Below are positions 1 through 7,546 of a stretch of DNA of 16,908 nucleotides, in pieces; within the stretch, counting starts at the first letter, position 1, and every line of letters begins with the position of its first letter. Location of the stretch: positions 1 through 16,908 of the forward strand of contig CANETG010000026.1 in the NCBI GenBank assembly GCA_947440875.1. The letters are read 5' to 3'. The notes beneath the pieces were generated by a model. It was given only the letters and a program-made list of their open reading frames with translations. It made no database searches and was not told where the DNA came from. The position numbers and the translations under genes are program-made. This stretch comes from Bacteriovoracaceae bacterium (GTDB lineage Bacteria > Bdellovibrionota > Bacteriovoracia > Bacteriovoracales > Bacteriovoracaceae).

Positions 1-965
1 ACGCGGTCAACGACAACATCTTTTCCTAGTTCGAGACCGTAAGGGCGAGCAAGTTTAGTGAGATTATCGTAGAGTTCTGATTTAAAAGCTGGAGCGAGGG
101 CCAGGAAAAGACTTCCCCCTCTATCGAGGTAAGTTTCCAGGCGTTTTGCCTCCTCGGGGAAGTATCCGGCGATGGGTCCCAAAACAAAAACTGCCGTTGC
201 ATCCTTGGGAACATCTTTTACTTCGGCGAGATTGAGGTTTTTAATTTCATAGTTTTGTGCGCGAAGCTTTTCACAAAGAATAGAAATCCCCTCGGCCGAA
301 GGATCATCACAGGTAAGTTCTTGATGTCCAGTGGCGAAGTAAAGAATAGTTTTTTCATCTCTCAAGGTCTTGAGAAGTGCATTGGTGACAGAAAGTTCGT
401 CGCTGATTACGAATGAAGATTCTTTATTTTCGTAGTCTATCAGAACGGTGCCATTTGAAGTGATGCCTTTGGATTTAACGAGATCAGGGCGAAGATCAGT
501 ATCAATGGCGTCCACTGAGATATGAAAGGACTTTGCCTGATACATTTTAAGGACATTAAGAATTCCTGCCCATTCTTCGCGTTTTGAGAACAAGGTGAAT
601 TTTAAAGGCCCTTTGACCATCTCGAGAACTTTATTCGTTTGTTCCGTGAGGCTATTTTTCTTTTCACGAGTCAGATCGAACTCACGAAAGTTTCGATTCC
701 CTAGGTAGTTCAGGAGACCAAGGATGGAGAAAACAAGAGTGAGATTAATCCCGTGATGGACGACTTTATGAAAGTACTTCGATTTCACAAAGATCTTAAT
801 CTCATCGAGTTTCGCAATCACAAGAATCCCCGCGAGGGCTATTGAAAAGACACTCAGGCAGACATTGAGGACTCCGAACTCAGGAGCGGCGATCCAGAGG
901 GCAAGGGAAGCGATACCCACGAGGACATCGATGATAATCCATAGCGGAAAGAGCCAAGTTTTCAT
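1..965 (-). CDS. GldG-like ABC transporter auxiliary protein, partial (3' end beyond left edge)
   Basis: The reading frame is open from an ATG at 965-963 to the left edge, giving about 321 residues of an unfinished protein. Three hydrophobic segments are visible near residues 5-26, 31-51 and 68-88. They are followed by a soluble part that opens with FREFDLTREKKNSLTEQT, the typical start of the GldG / ABC_transp_aux extracytoplasmic domain. Later come an ILYFATGHQE-type strand and a segment like PEEAKRLETYLDRGGSLFLA, also usual in this family. The protein probably works with the permease and ATPase encoded just upstream as the third part of a GldA/F/G-type export complex whose substrate is unknown. 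Its ATG shares one base with the permease stop (TAATG), and a GGAGG lies 8 bases before it, so the two are translationally coupled. The family call is good; the function is not established outside Bacteroidetes gliding. Confidence 0.85.
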   Translation of the reverse strand, partial: MKTWLFPLWIIIDVLVGIASLALWIAAPEFGVLNVCLSVFSIALAGILVIAKLDEIKIFVKSKYFHKVVHHGINLTLVFSILGLLNYLGNRNFREFDLTREKKNSLTEQTNKVLEMVKGPLKFTLFSKREEWAGILNVLKMYQAKSFHISVDAIDTDLRPDLVKSKGITSNGTVLIDYENKESSFVISDELSVTNALLKTLRDEKTILYFATGHQELTCDDPSAEGISILCEKLRAQNYEIKNLNLAEVKDVPKDATAVFVLGPIAGYFPEEAKRLETYLDRGGSLFLALAPAFKSELYDNLTKLARPYGLELGKDVVVDR

Positions 966-1720
966 TACCAATTCCTCCGGTCGAGGGACTTCACTGTGAG
1001 AATGCCGAAGATTGAGATGAAGGATAAATAATAAATAAGATCTTGAGTGCCAATCACGCCGCGAAGGATCCTTTCAAAGTGAGAGGAAATGCCGAGGTAG
1101 TGGAAGATTTCGGCGACGATGAAATTGGAGTTGAGGTTTCCCCCCCACGTGATCATCCACAAGAACATAATTCCGAGAATGGACAAGAGGGCGGCGATGA
1201 TTTGATTGCCGGAAATCGATGAACAAAAGAGACCCAGGCTAATGTAGGCGCAGGCGTTGAGGATGACGGAAAGGTACGCCGAAAAAAGAACAGAGAAATC
1301 TTGAATGCCGATGCCCCAAATGATGAGAGGAAACAATCCTGTCATGAGAAGCATCGCTAGAATCAGTGAAAGTGCGGCGAGCCCTTTGGCGAGAATGATC
1401 TGCCAATCACGAACCGGAGATAACCAAAATATCTCCAAAGTGTCTTGGCGCTTTTCTTCAGAAAAAAGCCTCATCGTAATGAGCGGAATAAAAACGAGAA
1501 AAAGAAAGTTGATGTTAGCGAAGAGTCTCAGAACGACTTCATCCACGAATGAAACGGTCTCCGTCATATTCTGCGGAATCGCCTGGATTCCATCAGAATA
1601 CGTCACGAGGAGATTAAAAAACATGATCCCTGAGATCAGAGAAAAAAGCCCAATTAGAACGTACGCCAGTGGCGAAGAAAAATAAGACTGAGCTTCTTTT
1701 TTAAAAAGTGTCCAGATCAT
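965..1720 (-). CDS. ABC-2 type permease, GldF-like
   Basis: This 251-residue integral membrane protein begins with the FKKEAQSYFSSPLAYV signature of GldF-type ABC-2 permeases and has about six hydrophobic segments. The cytoplasmic loop after the second segment carries PLITMRLFSEEKRQDTLEIF, the coupling-helix region that contacts the ATPase in this family. Its length matches GldF relatives (about 240 residues). The start ATG overlaps the ATPase stop by four bases (ATGA) and its stop overlaps the GldG-like start by one base, so the three genes form one operon in the order ATPase, permease, auxiliary protein. The likely role is the membrane channel of an ABC exporter. The substrate cannot be read from sequence. 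Confidence 0.9.
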   Translation of the reverse strand: MIWTLFKKEAQSYFSSPLAYVLIGLFSLISGIMFFNLLVTYSDGIQAIPQNMTETVSFVDEVVLRLFANINFLFLVFIPLITMRLFSEEKRQDTLEIFWLSPVRDWQIILAKGLAALSLILAMLLMTGLFPLIIWGIGIQDFSVLFSAYLSVILNACAYISLGLFCSSISGNQIIAALLSILGIMFLWMITWGGNLNSNFIVAEIFHYLGISSHFERILRGVIGTQDLIYYLSFISIFGILTVKSLDRRNW

Positions 1721-2646
1721 GCGCGGGTCTCCGTCATGTGAAGGAAGATATCTTCTAGTTCCGGTGACTCGACCATCACCGTGTGCACGAGAATGCCTTG
1801 GCCCACGAGGTACTTCACGAGCTCGGGCCGGAAATCATGCTCACTTTCAAACGAGAGATGATATTGATCTTCGGAAGTAAAATGCTGAGTCGTCCCCACT
1901 TCGTAATGACCGAAGCGCGAAAGATCTGGGAGTTTCTCTCCGGGAGAAAGACCAAGTTTTAAGACAAGCCCCTGGCGAAATTTTCGGTGAATCTCTCCGA
2001 GGTTTCCCGAGGCACGAATTTTCCCCTGGTGGATGATTGTGATGTGATCACAAATCTGCTCTACTTCCGAAAGGATATGTGACGAAAAAAGAATTGTTTT
2101 TTCTTTCGCGAGACCTTTAATGAACTCACGAAGCTCGACCACTGACTGTGGATCAAGACCATTGGTTGGCTCGTCCAAAATTAAAAATGGGGCGTTGTAA
2201 AAAATGGCCTGAGCGAGCCCCACTCTTTGTTTGTAGCCCTTACTCAAATTTCCGATGATCCTTTTTCGAACGTCTTGTAAATTGAGACCAGAAATGACTT
2301 CGTCCATCCGCGAAGGGATATTTTTCATGTGGTGGAGCTTACCGACGAATGTCAGGTAGTCTTCGACTGTCATGTCCGGATAAAGGGGAGCGTTTTCAGG
2401 CAAGAGTCCAATCTGATTCTTCAGATGACGTTTTTCGGGAAAAACAATTTCACCAAAGAGAGTGATCGTGCCGGATGTTGGAGGCAGGAGACCAGCAATC
2501 ATCCGCATGGTTGTACTTTTGCCAGCACCGTTAGGGCCTAAAAATCCGTGAATAGAACCTTTTTTAACACTAAAACTAACCGAGTCCACCGCCACACGGC
2601 CGGGATATTCTTTAGTAACACTGTCAACTATAAGGATGTTATCCAT
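1717..2646 (-). CDS. ABC transporter ATP-binding protein, GldA/CcmA-type
   Basis: This 309-residue nucleotide-binding subunit has every motif of an active ABC ATPase. Walker A is GPNGAGKST at 37-45, the Q-loop region is LPENAPLYPDMTVEDYL from about 82 (with Glu where Gln is usual, as in many GldA-type proteins), the signature is LSKGYKQR at 134-141, Walker B is FLILDE at 154-159 followed by PTNGLDP, and the switch histidine is His190 in SSH. About 80 residues follow the core, as in the GldA/CcmA/drug-exporter group. It is the first gene of a three-gene operon with the ABC-2 permease and GldG-like protein, so it should power that exporter. It diverges from the DHH phosphoesterase gene across 71 bp. 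Confidence 0.93.
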   Translation of the reverse strand: MDNILIVDSVTKEYPGRVAVDSVSFSVKKGSIHGFLGPNGAGKSTTMRMIAGLLPPTSGTITLFGEIVFPEKRHLKNQIGLLPENAPLYPDMTVEDYLTFVGKLHHMKNIPSRMDEVISGLNLQDVRKRIIGNLSKGYKQRVGLAQAIFYNAPFLILDEPTNGLDPQSVVELREFIKGLAKEKTILFSSHILSEVEQICDHITIIHQGKIRASGNLGEIHRKFRQGLVLKLGLSPGEKLPDLSRFGHYEVGTTQHFTSEDQYHLSFESEHDFRPELVKYLVGQGILVHTVMVESPELEDIFLHMTETRA

Positions 2647-2664
2647 TTCTACTCACAATAAATT

Positions 2665-2692
2665 ATTATAAAGCTGTAGCTTCGCCTCTTAA
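2665..2692 (-). promoter_or_regulatory. Candidate sigma-70-type promoter for the ABC operon
   Basis: On the minus strand a perfect TATAAT (2670-2665) lies 16 bases downstream of TTAAGA (2692-2687), which matches four of six bases of the -35 consensus. Initiation would fall about 12 bases before the ATPase ATG, leaving a very short leader with only a weak GTGAG in place of a ribosome site. The same AT-rich block could also serve the divergent phosphoesterase gene (TATTAT on the plus strand). This is a pattern match only. Confidence 0.4.
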
Positions 2693-2717
2693 GCGCCGAA
2701 AAGGTCACATAAAGACT

Positions 2718-3725
2718 ATGACTATTTTAGATACTTTCAAATCAAGAATTCAAGCAGCACAGCGGATTCTTATTACGACTCACGAATACCCTGACGCTGA
2801 CGGGATCGGCTCAGAAATTTCACTCTGCCTTGCCTTACGTGAACTCGGCAAAGAGTCTTGGTGCGTGAATGAAGAACCACTCCTCGAGCGCTATCAGTAT
2901 CTCGATCCAGATCACGCCGTTCTCGGGCATAAAGAATTTCAAAAAAAACACGAAACTTTTTCTCCGGACCTCGTGATCGTTGTTGATACTAACACTCACG
3001 CACGTACAGGGAAACATCTCGCTGGCTACATCGATGGCGGAAAGTTCAAAGTTCTTTACATCGATCACCACCCTTGTCGGGGGCGTGATCTCTCCAATCA
3101 TTGCATTGATGTTACCTCGGCGGCTACCGGACAAATGATCGGAGAGATGATTGAGGCGCTGGGAGTCGAGTTCTCCAAAAAAATCGCCCTTCCCATTTAT
3201 ACAGCAATTATCATTGATACGAGTTCGTTCCGGTACCCTACGGTTTCCGCGAGCACTCACCGCTTGGTCGCAAAACTCATGGCCACGGGAATTAATCCTC
3301 CCGAAGCGTACAACGGAATTTACGGAACCAAACGCGTTCATCACATGCATCTGCTCGGAAAAATTCTTGAAACGACATCGACCAACTCGGACGAAAGCAT
3401 TGCGTGGATACTCCTTCGGAAACAAGATATTGATAACTTCGCCGGGGACGTCGAAGACACTCACGCCTTCATTAATAACCTTCTTGTTTTGAATAACATC
3501 AAAGTCGCAATCATGTTCCGTGATGACGGTCCCGTCGTCAAAATGAGTCTCAGATCCTCAGGTGAATTTGACGTGGGAACAATTGCTCTATCTTTGGGCG
3601 GTGGAGGTCACTCTCATTCAGCGGCGACACTCTTTAATAAAGAGCCCGGGCAGACCACCGAACAGATCATCGAGAAAGCGGTGAAGAAAGTTGAAGAGAT
3701 TCTAAAAAATATTGTAACGGATTAA
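2718..3725 (+). CDS. DHH/DHHA1 family phosphoesterase, NrnA-like (oligoribonuclease / pAp phosphatase)
   Basis: This 335-residue protein carries the ordered motifs of the DHH superfamily: motif I H-x3-DADGIGS (Asp26, Asp28), motif II VVDTN (Asp90), motif III DHH at 116-118, motif IV IDTSSFRY (Asp167), and a C-terminal DHHA1 domain with the GGGGH substrate-binding loop at 294-298. These residues bind the two metal ions. The size and the two-domain layout fit the NrnA group, cytoplasmic enzymes that degrade 2-5 nt RNA, dephosphorylate pAp, and in some bacteria finish c-di-GMP turnover by cutting pGpG. A diguanylate cyclase is encoded about 6 kb away, but no direct link is shown. No strong ribosome site precedes the ATG (an AAGG lies about 13 bases upstream). 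Its TAA shares a TTAA palindrome with the stop of the facing gene. RecJ is excluded by size; other DHH phosphatases remain possible. Confidence 0.85.
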   Translation: MTILDTFKSRIQAAQRILITTHEYPDADGIGSEISLCLALRELGKESWCVNEEPLLERYQYLDPDHAVLGHKEFQKKHETFSPDLVIVVDTNTHARTGKHLAGYIDGGKFKVLYIDHHPCRGRDLSNHCIDVTSAATGQMIGEMIEALGVEFSKKIALPIYTAIIIDTSSFRYPTVSASTHRLVAKLMATGINPPEAYNGIYGTKRVHHMHLLGKILETTSTNSDESIAWILLRKQDIDNFAGDVEDTHAFINNLLVLNNIKVAIMFRDDGPVVKMSLRSSGEFDVGTIALSLGGGGHSHSAATLFNKEPGQTTEQIIEKAVKKVEEILKNIVTD

Positions 3726-4150
3726 ATCCAACCCATTTCCTTGGCGACCAACCAAAGAATCCCCACTCCGATTACTCCCAAAATAATCACAAACTGCTTA
3801 GCTTGCTCAGTGTGATCTTCGACGTTCTTATTAGGTACTTCTACTCGGGGCTTAATGATTTCTTGCATCTCTTCATCGGAGAATGGACTCTCAATATCTT
3901 CAAAGACTCCAAGACCGTGGAGTCTTCCTTTTAGATTCTCAGGAATCTTCTTAAACTCATCCGGAGAGATTTCAATCTGCATGATGGGAAGCCCACGGCG
4001 GCCAATCTTCTGCGCCTGCTTATAGGTATCACCTTCACTCATCGCCTTGAGGGCAAGTTCATTCTCAGAAACTTGATACTGGACCTTGCAGGAGTTGAGG
4101 ATTGAGACAATTTTTTCGATCTCAGTTTCATTCAGGTTGGTGTAGATCAC
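3722..4150 (-). CDS. Small DUF2007-like protein with C-terminal membrane anchor
   Basis: I prefer the GTG at 4150-4148, giving 142 residues, because GGGAGGA sits just upstream. The longer frame from a TTG at 4162 would translate through that ribosome site. The N-terminal part opens with IYTNLNETEIEKIVSILNSC and has an alpha/beta pattern like the DUF2007 (putative signal-transducing) or glutaredoxin-like folds, but no CxxC motif. The middle part, rich in Glu, Asp and Pro, looks like a flexible linker. The last about 20 residues (FVIILGVIGVGILWLVAKEMGW) are a single hydrophobic helix at the extreme C-terminus, so the domain should face the cytoplasm. It overlaps the end of the glycosyltransferase gene and is the last gene of the trmFO operon. 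Function unknown. Confidence 0.75.
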   Translation of the reverse strand: MIYTNLNETEIEKIVSILNSCKVQYQVSENELALKAMSEGDTYKQAQKIGRRGLPIMQIEISPDEFKKIPENLKGRLHGLGVFEDIESPFSDEEMQEIIKPRVEVPNKNVEDHTEQAKQFVIILGVIGVGILWLVAKEMGWI

Positions 4151-5192
4151 GATTCCTCCCAAGGAATTTAACCATTCTCGATTTAAAAAGGCGCTCGTTC
4201 CATTTGAGCCCTAGACGGCGCAGTATCTTACGGTCAAAAGACAGGTATGTGGAATTCACATTCTGATAGACGGCTTCAATCTCTGCGCTAGCGAATCCTT
4301 GCAGGAAGAAGACACCTTCTTTCAAAAACTCACGGTTCACAACAGTATCAGAGACGATAACCGGTCTCCCGGTCGCCAGAGCGCCGAATGCTCGTGAGGG
4401 AAAAAAGCTCTTAGAGAAATCCCAGATCACTCGCGCTTGGTGAGAGTACATCGCCGAAGTCGCTTCACAATGATCGCCGGCAAAATCAATTTGCGGAAAA
4501 TCTTCCTTAACTTTCAGGAGGTGATCAAAGGGCCCCATCACTCGTATCGTTTCGTTATGTGAAAGGAGAATCTTCACGATCGTACGGAAGTCGTTTTCAG
4601 TCAGGTCATGGGTGTAAATTAAATGATGCTCAAAAGAAAAGTTGTGATCCTCGTCGCGAACGAATGGGTATTCTTCAGTCCGGTACGTAGGAGCGATGAC
4701 TTCGGCATTCGGTAAATCGAGTCTCTTTTTAAGGGCCTCAGAACTCACCGCGATTCGCGGGAACTGCCTCAGAGCTTTTTCCCGCCAGTCATTCACAAAA
4801 GGAGCGAAGATTTTTTGCCAGCCAGTTTTTTCTTGATCGAGTGAGTCCCATTCCATGATGTACAGTTCTTTTTCTACGTGAGTGGGGAGATTCATTCCGT
4901 GCACATAGCCGCGAGAAAGAACGATCACTTTAGTGATCGATGAATGAAGGGGAATCCCTTTCACCGCTGAAGGGAGAATCCAAAAACTCTTTTTAAGGAC
5001 ATCTTTTTGAGAAGCTTTATGGGTGAGGTAGCTCGAAACGATTGAGCGCGTTTCGATCTGCCCTAGTATTCCGCCTTGCTTGTGAGCAATCGTGTAAATT
5101 TCTGAGTTGGGATAGATCATCAAAACAAGCTCAAGGAGGAAGGTTGAATCGTCGCGAGAAAGAAGTGAGTCGATGCAGATGGCAGTATTCAT
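4128..5192 (-). CDS. Glycosyltransferase, GT-B fold, GT4-like
   Basis: This 354-residue protein has the two-lobe plan of GT-B glycosyltransferases. The N-terminal half contains KVIVLSRGYVHGMNLP, which aligns by eye with the ISSSxxxxKGxxxP region of WbaZ-type GT4 enzymes, and then a segment ending in PRIAVSSEALKKRL, the usual entry to the second Rossmann lobe. The C-terminal half has FPSRAFGALATGRPVIVSD at about 264-282, the nucleotide-sugar-binding stretch, but the usual glutamate pair (E-x7-E) is not conserved. It is soluble with no signal peptide, so it probably acts at the inner face of the membrane on lipopolysaccharide or another glycan. Donor and acceptor are unknown. The EamA gene stops one base before its ATG, so translation is coupled. 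The altered acidic motif leaves some doubt about activity. Confidence 0.75.
   Translation of the reverse strand: MNTAICIDSLLSRDDSTFLLELVLMIYPNSEIYTIAHKQGGILGQIETRSIVSSYLTHKASQKDVLKKSFWILPSAVKGIPLHSSITKVIVLSRGYVHGMNLPTHVEKELYIMEWDSLDQEKTGWQKIFAPFVNDWREKALRQFPRIAVSSEALKKRLDLPNAEVIAPTYRTEEYPFVRDEDHNFSFEHHLIYTHDLTENDFRTIVKILLSHNETIRVMGPFDHLLKVKEDFPQIDFAGDHCEATSAMYSHQARVIWDFSKSFFPSRAFGALATGRPVIVSDTVVNREFLKEGVFFLQGFASAEIEAVYQNVNSTYLSFDRKILRRLGLKWNERLFKSRMVKFLGRNRDLHQPE
4154..4160 (-). promoter_or_regulatory. Ribosome-binding site deciding the GTG start at 4150
   Basis: On the minus strand GGGAGGA (4160-4154) lies three to four bases before the GTG at 4150-4148 and inside the 3' end of the glycosyltransferase gene. 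The spacing is slightly short, but no in-frame ATG is near. It supports GTG over the upstream TTG. Confidence 0.6.
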
Positions 5193-5193
5193 A

Positions 5194-6096
5194 TCAGTAC
5201 TTTTTAATTTGGATGACGAGTGAACCCAGGATAAGGATCACTCCGCCCGCGAGCTGGAGATCTGTGAGCTGTTTCCCTAAGAATATCCAGTTGACGATGA
5301 TGGCGAAAAACGGGAAGAACATTTCCGCGATGGCGGCGGTCTTAGCCGAGATGCGTTTAAGACCTTGGTAGTAAAACCACATCGCCATCCCACCGGAGAT
5401 AAAGACCATGATGAAGATGCGGAGATAATCTTCCCCGTGAGGAAGGATAAGGCTTCGGTTCCAAGAAACGAACGGAAGAAGAGCGAGGAAACCTGCAAGA
5501 AATCTTCCCGAAAGAATCGCTCGTGTTTCAAATCCCGCCATCGTGAGTTTTTTTCCAAATACTGTCGCACTTCCCCAGCCAACAATTGAAACAAGGACGA
5601 GAACGTAACCTTTCACTGCTGAATCTGAGACGACGAGGCTGAAGTCGCTCACCATCAAATAATAAAAACGCTCAATATCGGGTGATGAAACGAGAAGGCC
5701 GCCGATCATACAAAACGCTGCCCAAATAATAAATTTTTTTTCTATCGGTTCCTTTAAAACTATGGCAGCTAGGAAGATAGCGATGACTGGCTGAAGTTTC
5801 TGGAGAAGAATGACCAGCGATGGATTCAAGAAATGGAATGACTCTGTGAAAGCGACCGTCGCCAGTGCCGATCCTACGCAACCCACAACGAAGAAAGAAA
5901 AAATATGCGAAACCGTCAATTCTCCGATGCGCTTGAGGGAGGAAATAGCACCCCAAGCGAAGACCAAAGAAAGGATTAAATGTTCGTAGAAGACGATAGT
6001 AATCGGTGAGAGTCCACTTTCAACGAGTGGATAGCGAATGAGCGTATCAAGTGCCCAAAGAAAGCATGCGATGAGGATAAGAAAAGTTCCACCCAT
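5194..6096 (-). CDS. EamA / DMT-family inner-membrane transporter
   Basis: This 300-residue protein has about ten hydrophobic segments in two similar halves, the standard EamA (RhaT/DMT) layout. The halves begin near FLILIACFLWALDTLIRYPL and YVLVLVSIVGWGSATVFGKK. Each continues with a short basic loop and further helices, such as SLVILLQKLQPVIAIFLAAI in the first half and KTAAIAEMFFPFFAIIVNWI in the second. Family members move amino acids, sugars, nucleotides or other metabolites; the substrate here cannot be told. It lies three bases downstream of trmFO and one base upstream of the glycosyltransferase, so the three are co-transcribed. That placement would suit carrying a metabolite used in glycan assembly, but this is inference. 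The family call is firm. Confidence 0.9.
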   Translation of the reverse strand: MGGTFLILIACFLWALDTLIRYPLVESGLSPITIVFYEHLILSLVFAWGAISSLKRIGELTVSHIFSFFVVGCVGSALATVAFTESFHFLNPSLVILLQKLQPVIAIFLAAIVLKEPIEKKFIIWAAFCMIGGLLVSSPDIERFYYLMVSDFSLVVSDSAVKGYVLVLVSIVGWGSATVFGKKLTMAGFETRAILSGRFLAGFLALLPFVSWNRSLILPHGEDYLRIFIMVFISGGMAMWFYYQGLKRISAKTAAIAEMFFPFFAIIVNWIFLGKQLTDLQLAGGVILILGSLVIQIKKY

Positions 6097-6099
6097 ACT

Positions 6100-7458
6100 T
6101 TAGTTTAGCGTGGAAACGATGGTCTCGGAATAGAAGTTTTGGAAAACATCAAAGGCTCGTTTCGAAACAATTTCTTTTTTCGTGCGCTTCCGGTCTCCTT
6201 TCCGCTGTTCTTTTGTGAGCTCAACACTTGGAAGAAGTCCGAAATTGATGTTGGAAGGACAAGGCTTTTCGATAGTCATGATGTAATTCACCAGCGCCCC
6301 GATGGCTGTTTCCACTGGGAACGAAACGGGATTCAGACCTTTCATCCGACGAAGAACTTGGTAGGCGACGTAAAGACCAATGCTCGCCGATTCGGTGTAG
6401 CCTTCGACTCCCGTAATTTGACCGGCAAAATAAAGTTCGGGATGTTTTTTTGAAGACAGATCAGATCGAAGAAGTTTTCGAGCGTTGAGAAACGAGTTTC
6501 GATGACAAGAGCCCAAGTGAATGAAACTGGCGTTTTCTAAACCTGGAATCATTCGGAATACACGAACTTGCTCTTTGTAAGTCAGGCGAGTTTGAAACCC
6601 AACGAGATTGTAAGCTGAACCAAGAAGATTTTCTTTCCGAAGTTGCACCACTGCGTAGGGCCACTTTCCCTTGATGTCGGGCTCAAGACCCACGGGCTTC
6701 ATGCACGAAAACCGTGCAGTATCTTTTCCACGTTCTGCCATGAGATCGATCGGAAGACATGACTCGAAAAATTTCCAATCTTCAAAATCTTTTTGCGGAA
6801 CTTTTTCCGCCGTCGCGAGTGCGTCGACAAATTCGTAGTACTGCTCTTTGTTCATCTGAGAGTTAAGATAATCTCCACCCTCTTCCATTTCTTTATGACG
6901 ATCTTTGAAATACATTTTGCTCAGATCCAGCGAATCGGCGTCCACGACTGGAGCGATCGCATCGTAGAAGTAAAAATCATCGCCAGACATTTCTTTAATC
7001 CACGACTCGAGTTTTGAAGTGGTGAGGGGCCCAGTGGCGACGATAACGTACTGACACTCAAAATGCTTCATGAGTGCAAGCGGATCATCGGCCTCGAGCG
7101 AGACCACACGAATGTTGGGATGCTGGGACAAACGGTTCGTGATTTCTTCAGAAAATTTTTCGCGATCAACCGCAAGAGCGTCCCCAGCAGGAACGGCGTG
7201 AACTGCACCGCACTCAAGAACCAGCGACCCCATCGCCTTCATTTCATTTTTTAAAATACCATGACCAGATGTCGGTTCCATCGATTTTAAGGAATTGGTG
7301 CAGACGAGTTCGGCAAAAGTCGGGATTTTTTGAGCAGGGTTAAGCTGAATGGTTTTTCCCTCAATCAGGACGACTTGGATATTATTCCGAGCAAGAAACA
7401 TCGCGGCTTCCGAACCGGCCAGACCAGCGCCAATCACAAGAACACGTTTCAAGACCAT
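6100..7458 (-). CDS. trmFO: TrmFO, methylenetetrahydrofolate-dependent tRNA (uracil-54-C5)-methyltransferase
   Basis: TrmFO makes ribothymidine at position 54 of tRNA, using methylenetetrahydrofolate as carbon donor and FADH2 as reductant. The 452-residue length suits the family (about 435-450). The FAD-binding GAGLAGSEAA is at 10-19. Cys53 in LVCTNSLKS and Cys234 in FESCLPID correspond to the two catalytic cysteines known from Bacillus subtilis TrmFO (53 and 226). Other hallmarks are YFYDAIAPVV (about 163-172), MKPVGLEPD, the YNLVGFQTRLTYKEQ region, HRNSFLNA and FAGQITGVEGYTESAS. One change is YLNS where relatives usually have YLNC. Most proteobacteria use the SAM-dependent TrmA instead, so TrmFO fits the delta/Bdellovibrionota placement. 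It leads a tight minus-strand operon that continues with EamA, glycosyltransferase and the small anchored protein. Confidence 0.96.
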   Translation of the reverse strand: MVLKRVLVIGAGLAGSEAAMFLARNNIQVVLIEGKTIQLNPAQKIPTFAELVCTNSLKSMEPTSGHGILKNEMKAMGSLVLECGAVHAVPAGDALAVDREKFSEEITNRLSQHPNIRVVSLEADDPLALMKHFECQYVIVATGPLTTSKLESWIKEMSGDDFYFYDAIAPVVDADSLDLSKMYFKDRHKEMEEGGDYLNSQMNKEQYYEFVDALATAEKVPQKDFEDWKFFESCLPIDLMAERGKDTARFSCMKPVGLEPDIKGKWPYAVVQLRKENLLGSAYNLVGFQTRLTYKEQVRVFRMIPGLENASFIHLGSCHRNSFLNARKLLRSDLSSKKHPELYFAGQITGVEGYTESASIGLYVAYQVLRRMKGLNPVSFPVETAIGALVNYIMTIEKPCPSNINFGLLPSVELTKEQRKGDRKRTKKEIVSKRAFDVFQNFYSETIVSTLN

Positions 7459-7485
7459 GATTCACTCTCTTTGGTGTGGAACTTT

Positions 7486-7494
7486 TGCTATAAT
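7486..7494 (+). promoter_or_regulatory. Extended -10 promoter for nadE
   Basis: TGCTATAAT is a perfect extended -10 element (TGn plus TATAAT). No good -35 lies at 16-18 bases upstream, which an extended -10 can tolerate. Transcription would start near 7500, about 46 bases before the chosen nadE ATG. This also argues against the longer nadE frame that starts upstream of it. Confidence 0.5.
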
Positions 7495-7502
7495 GAGCAG
7501 AC

Positions 7503-7532
7503 CAAATAACCTTTTTAATCGCTACGTGTCAA
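7503..7532 (-). promoter_or_regulatory. Possible promoter for trmFO
   Basis: A perfect TTGACA lies on the minus strand at 7532-7527, about 70 bases upstream of the trmFO ATG. At 16-18 bases below it only weak -10 matches are seen (TATTTG or GTTATT, three of six). It is reported because of the perfect -35. It would overlap the nadE leader, so the two divergent promoters may interfere. Confidence 0.3.
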
Positions 7533-7546
7533 GTAAAGAGGCACTT

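Noticed and set aside
1305..1685. 126-residue plus-strand open frame
   Set aside because: Opposite strand of the GldF-like permease, with no recognisable domain.
2835..3464. 209-residue minus-strand open frame
   Set aside because: Antisense shadow of the DHH phosphoesterase, whose motifs are all in the plus frame; the composition is not protein-like.
3719..3729. GGATTAAATCC inverted repeat as a terminator
   Set aside because: The stem is only five base pairs, AT-rich and without a T run, so it is unlikely to end transcription.
7349..7546. 66-residue N-terminal extension of nadE
   Set aside because: It lies mostly inside trmFO on the other strand and upstream of the extended -10 at 7486-7494; the nitrilase domain starts at the ATG at 7547, which has its own ribosome site.
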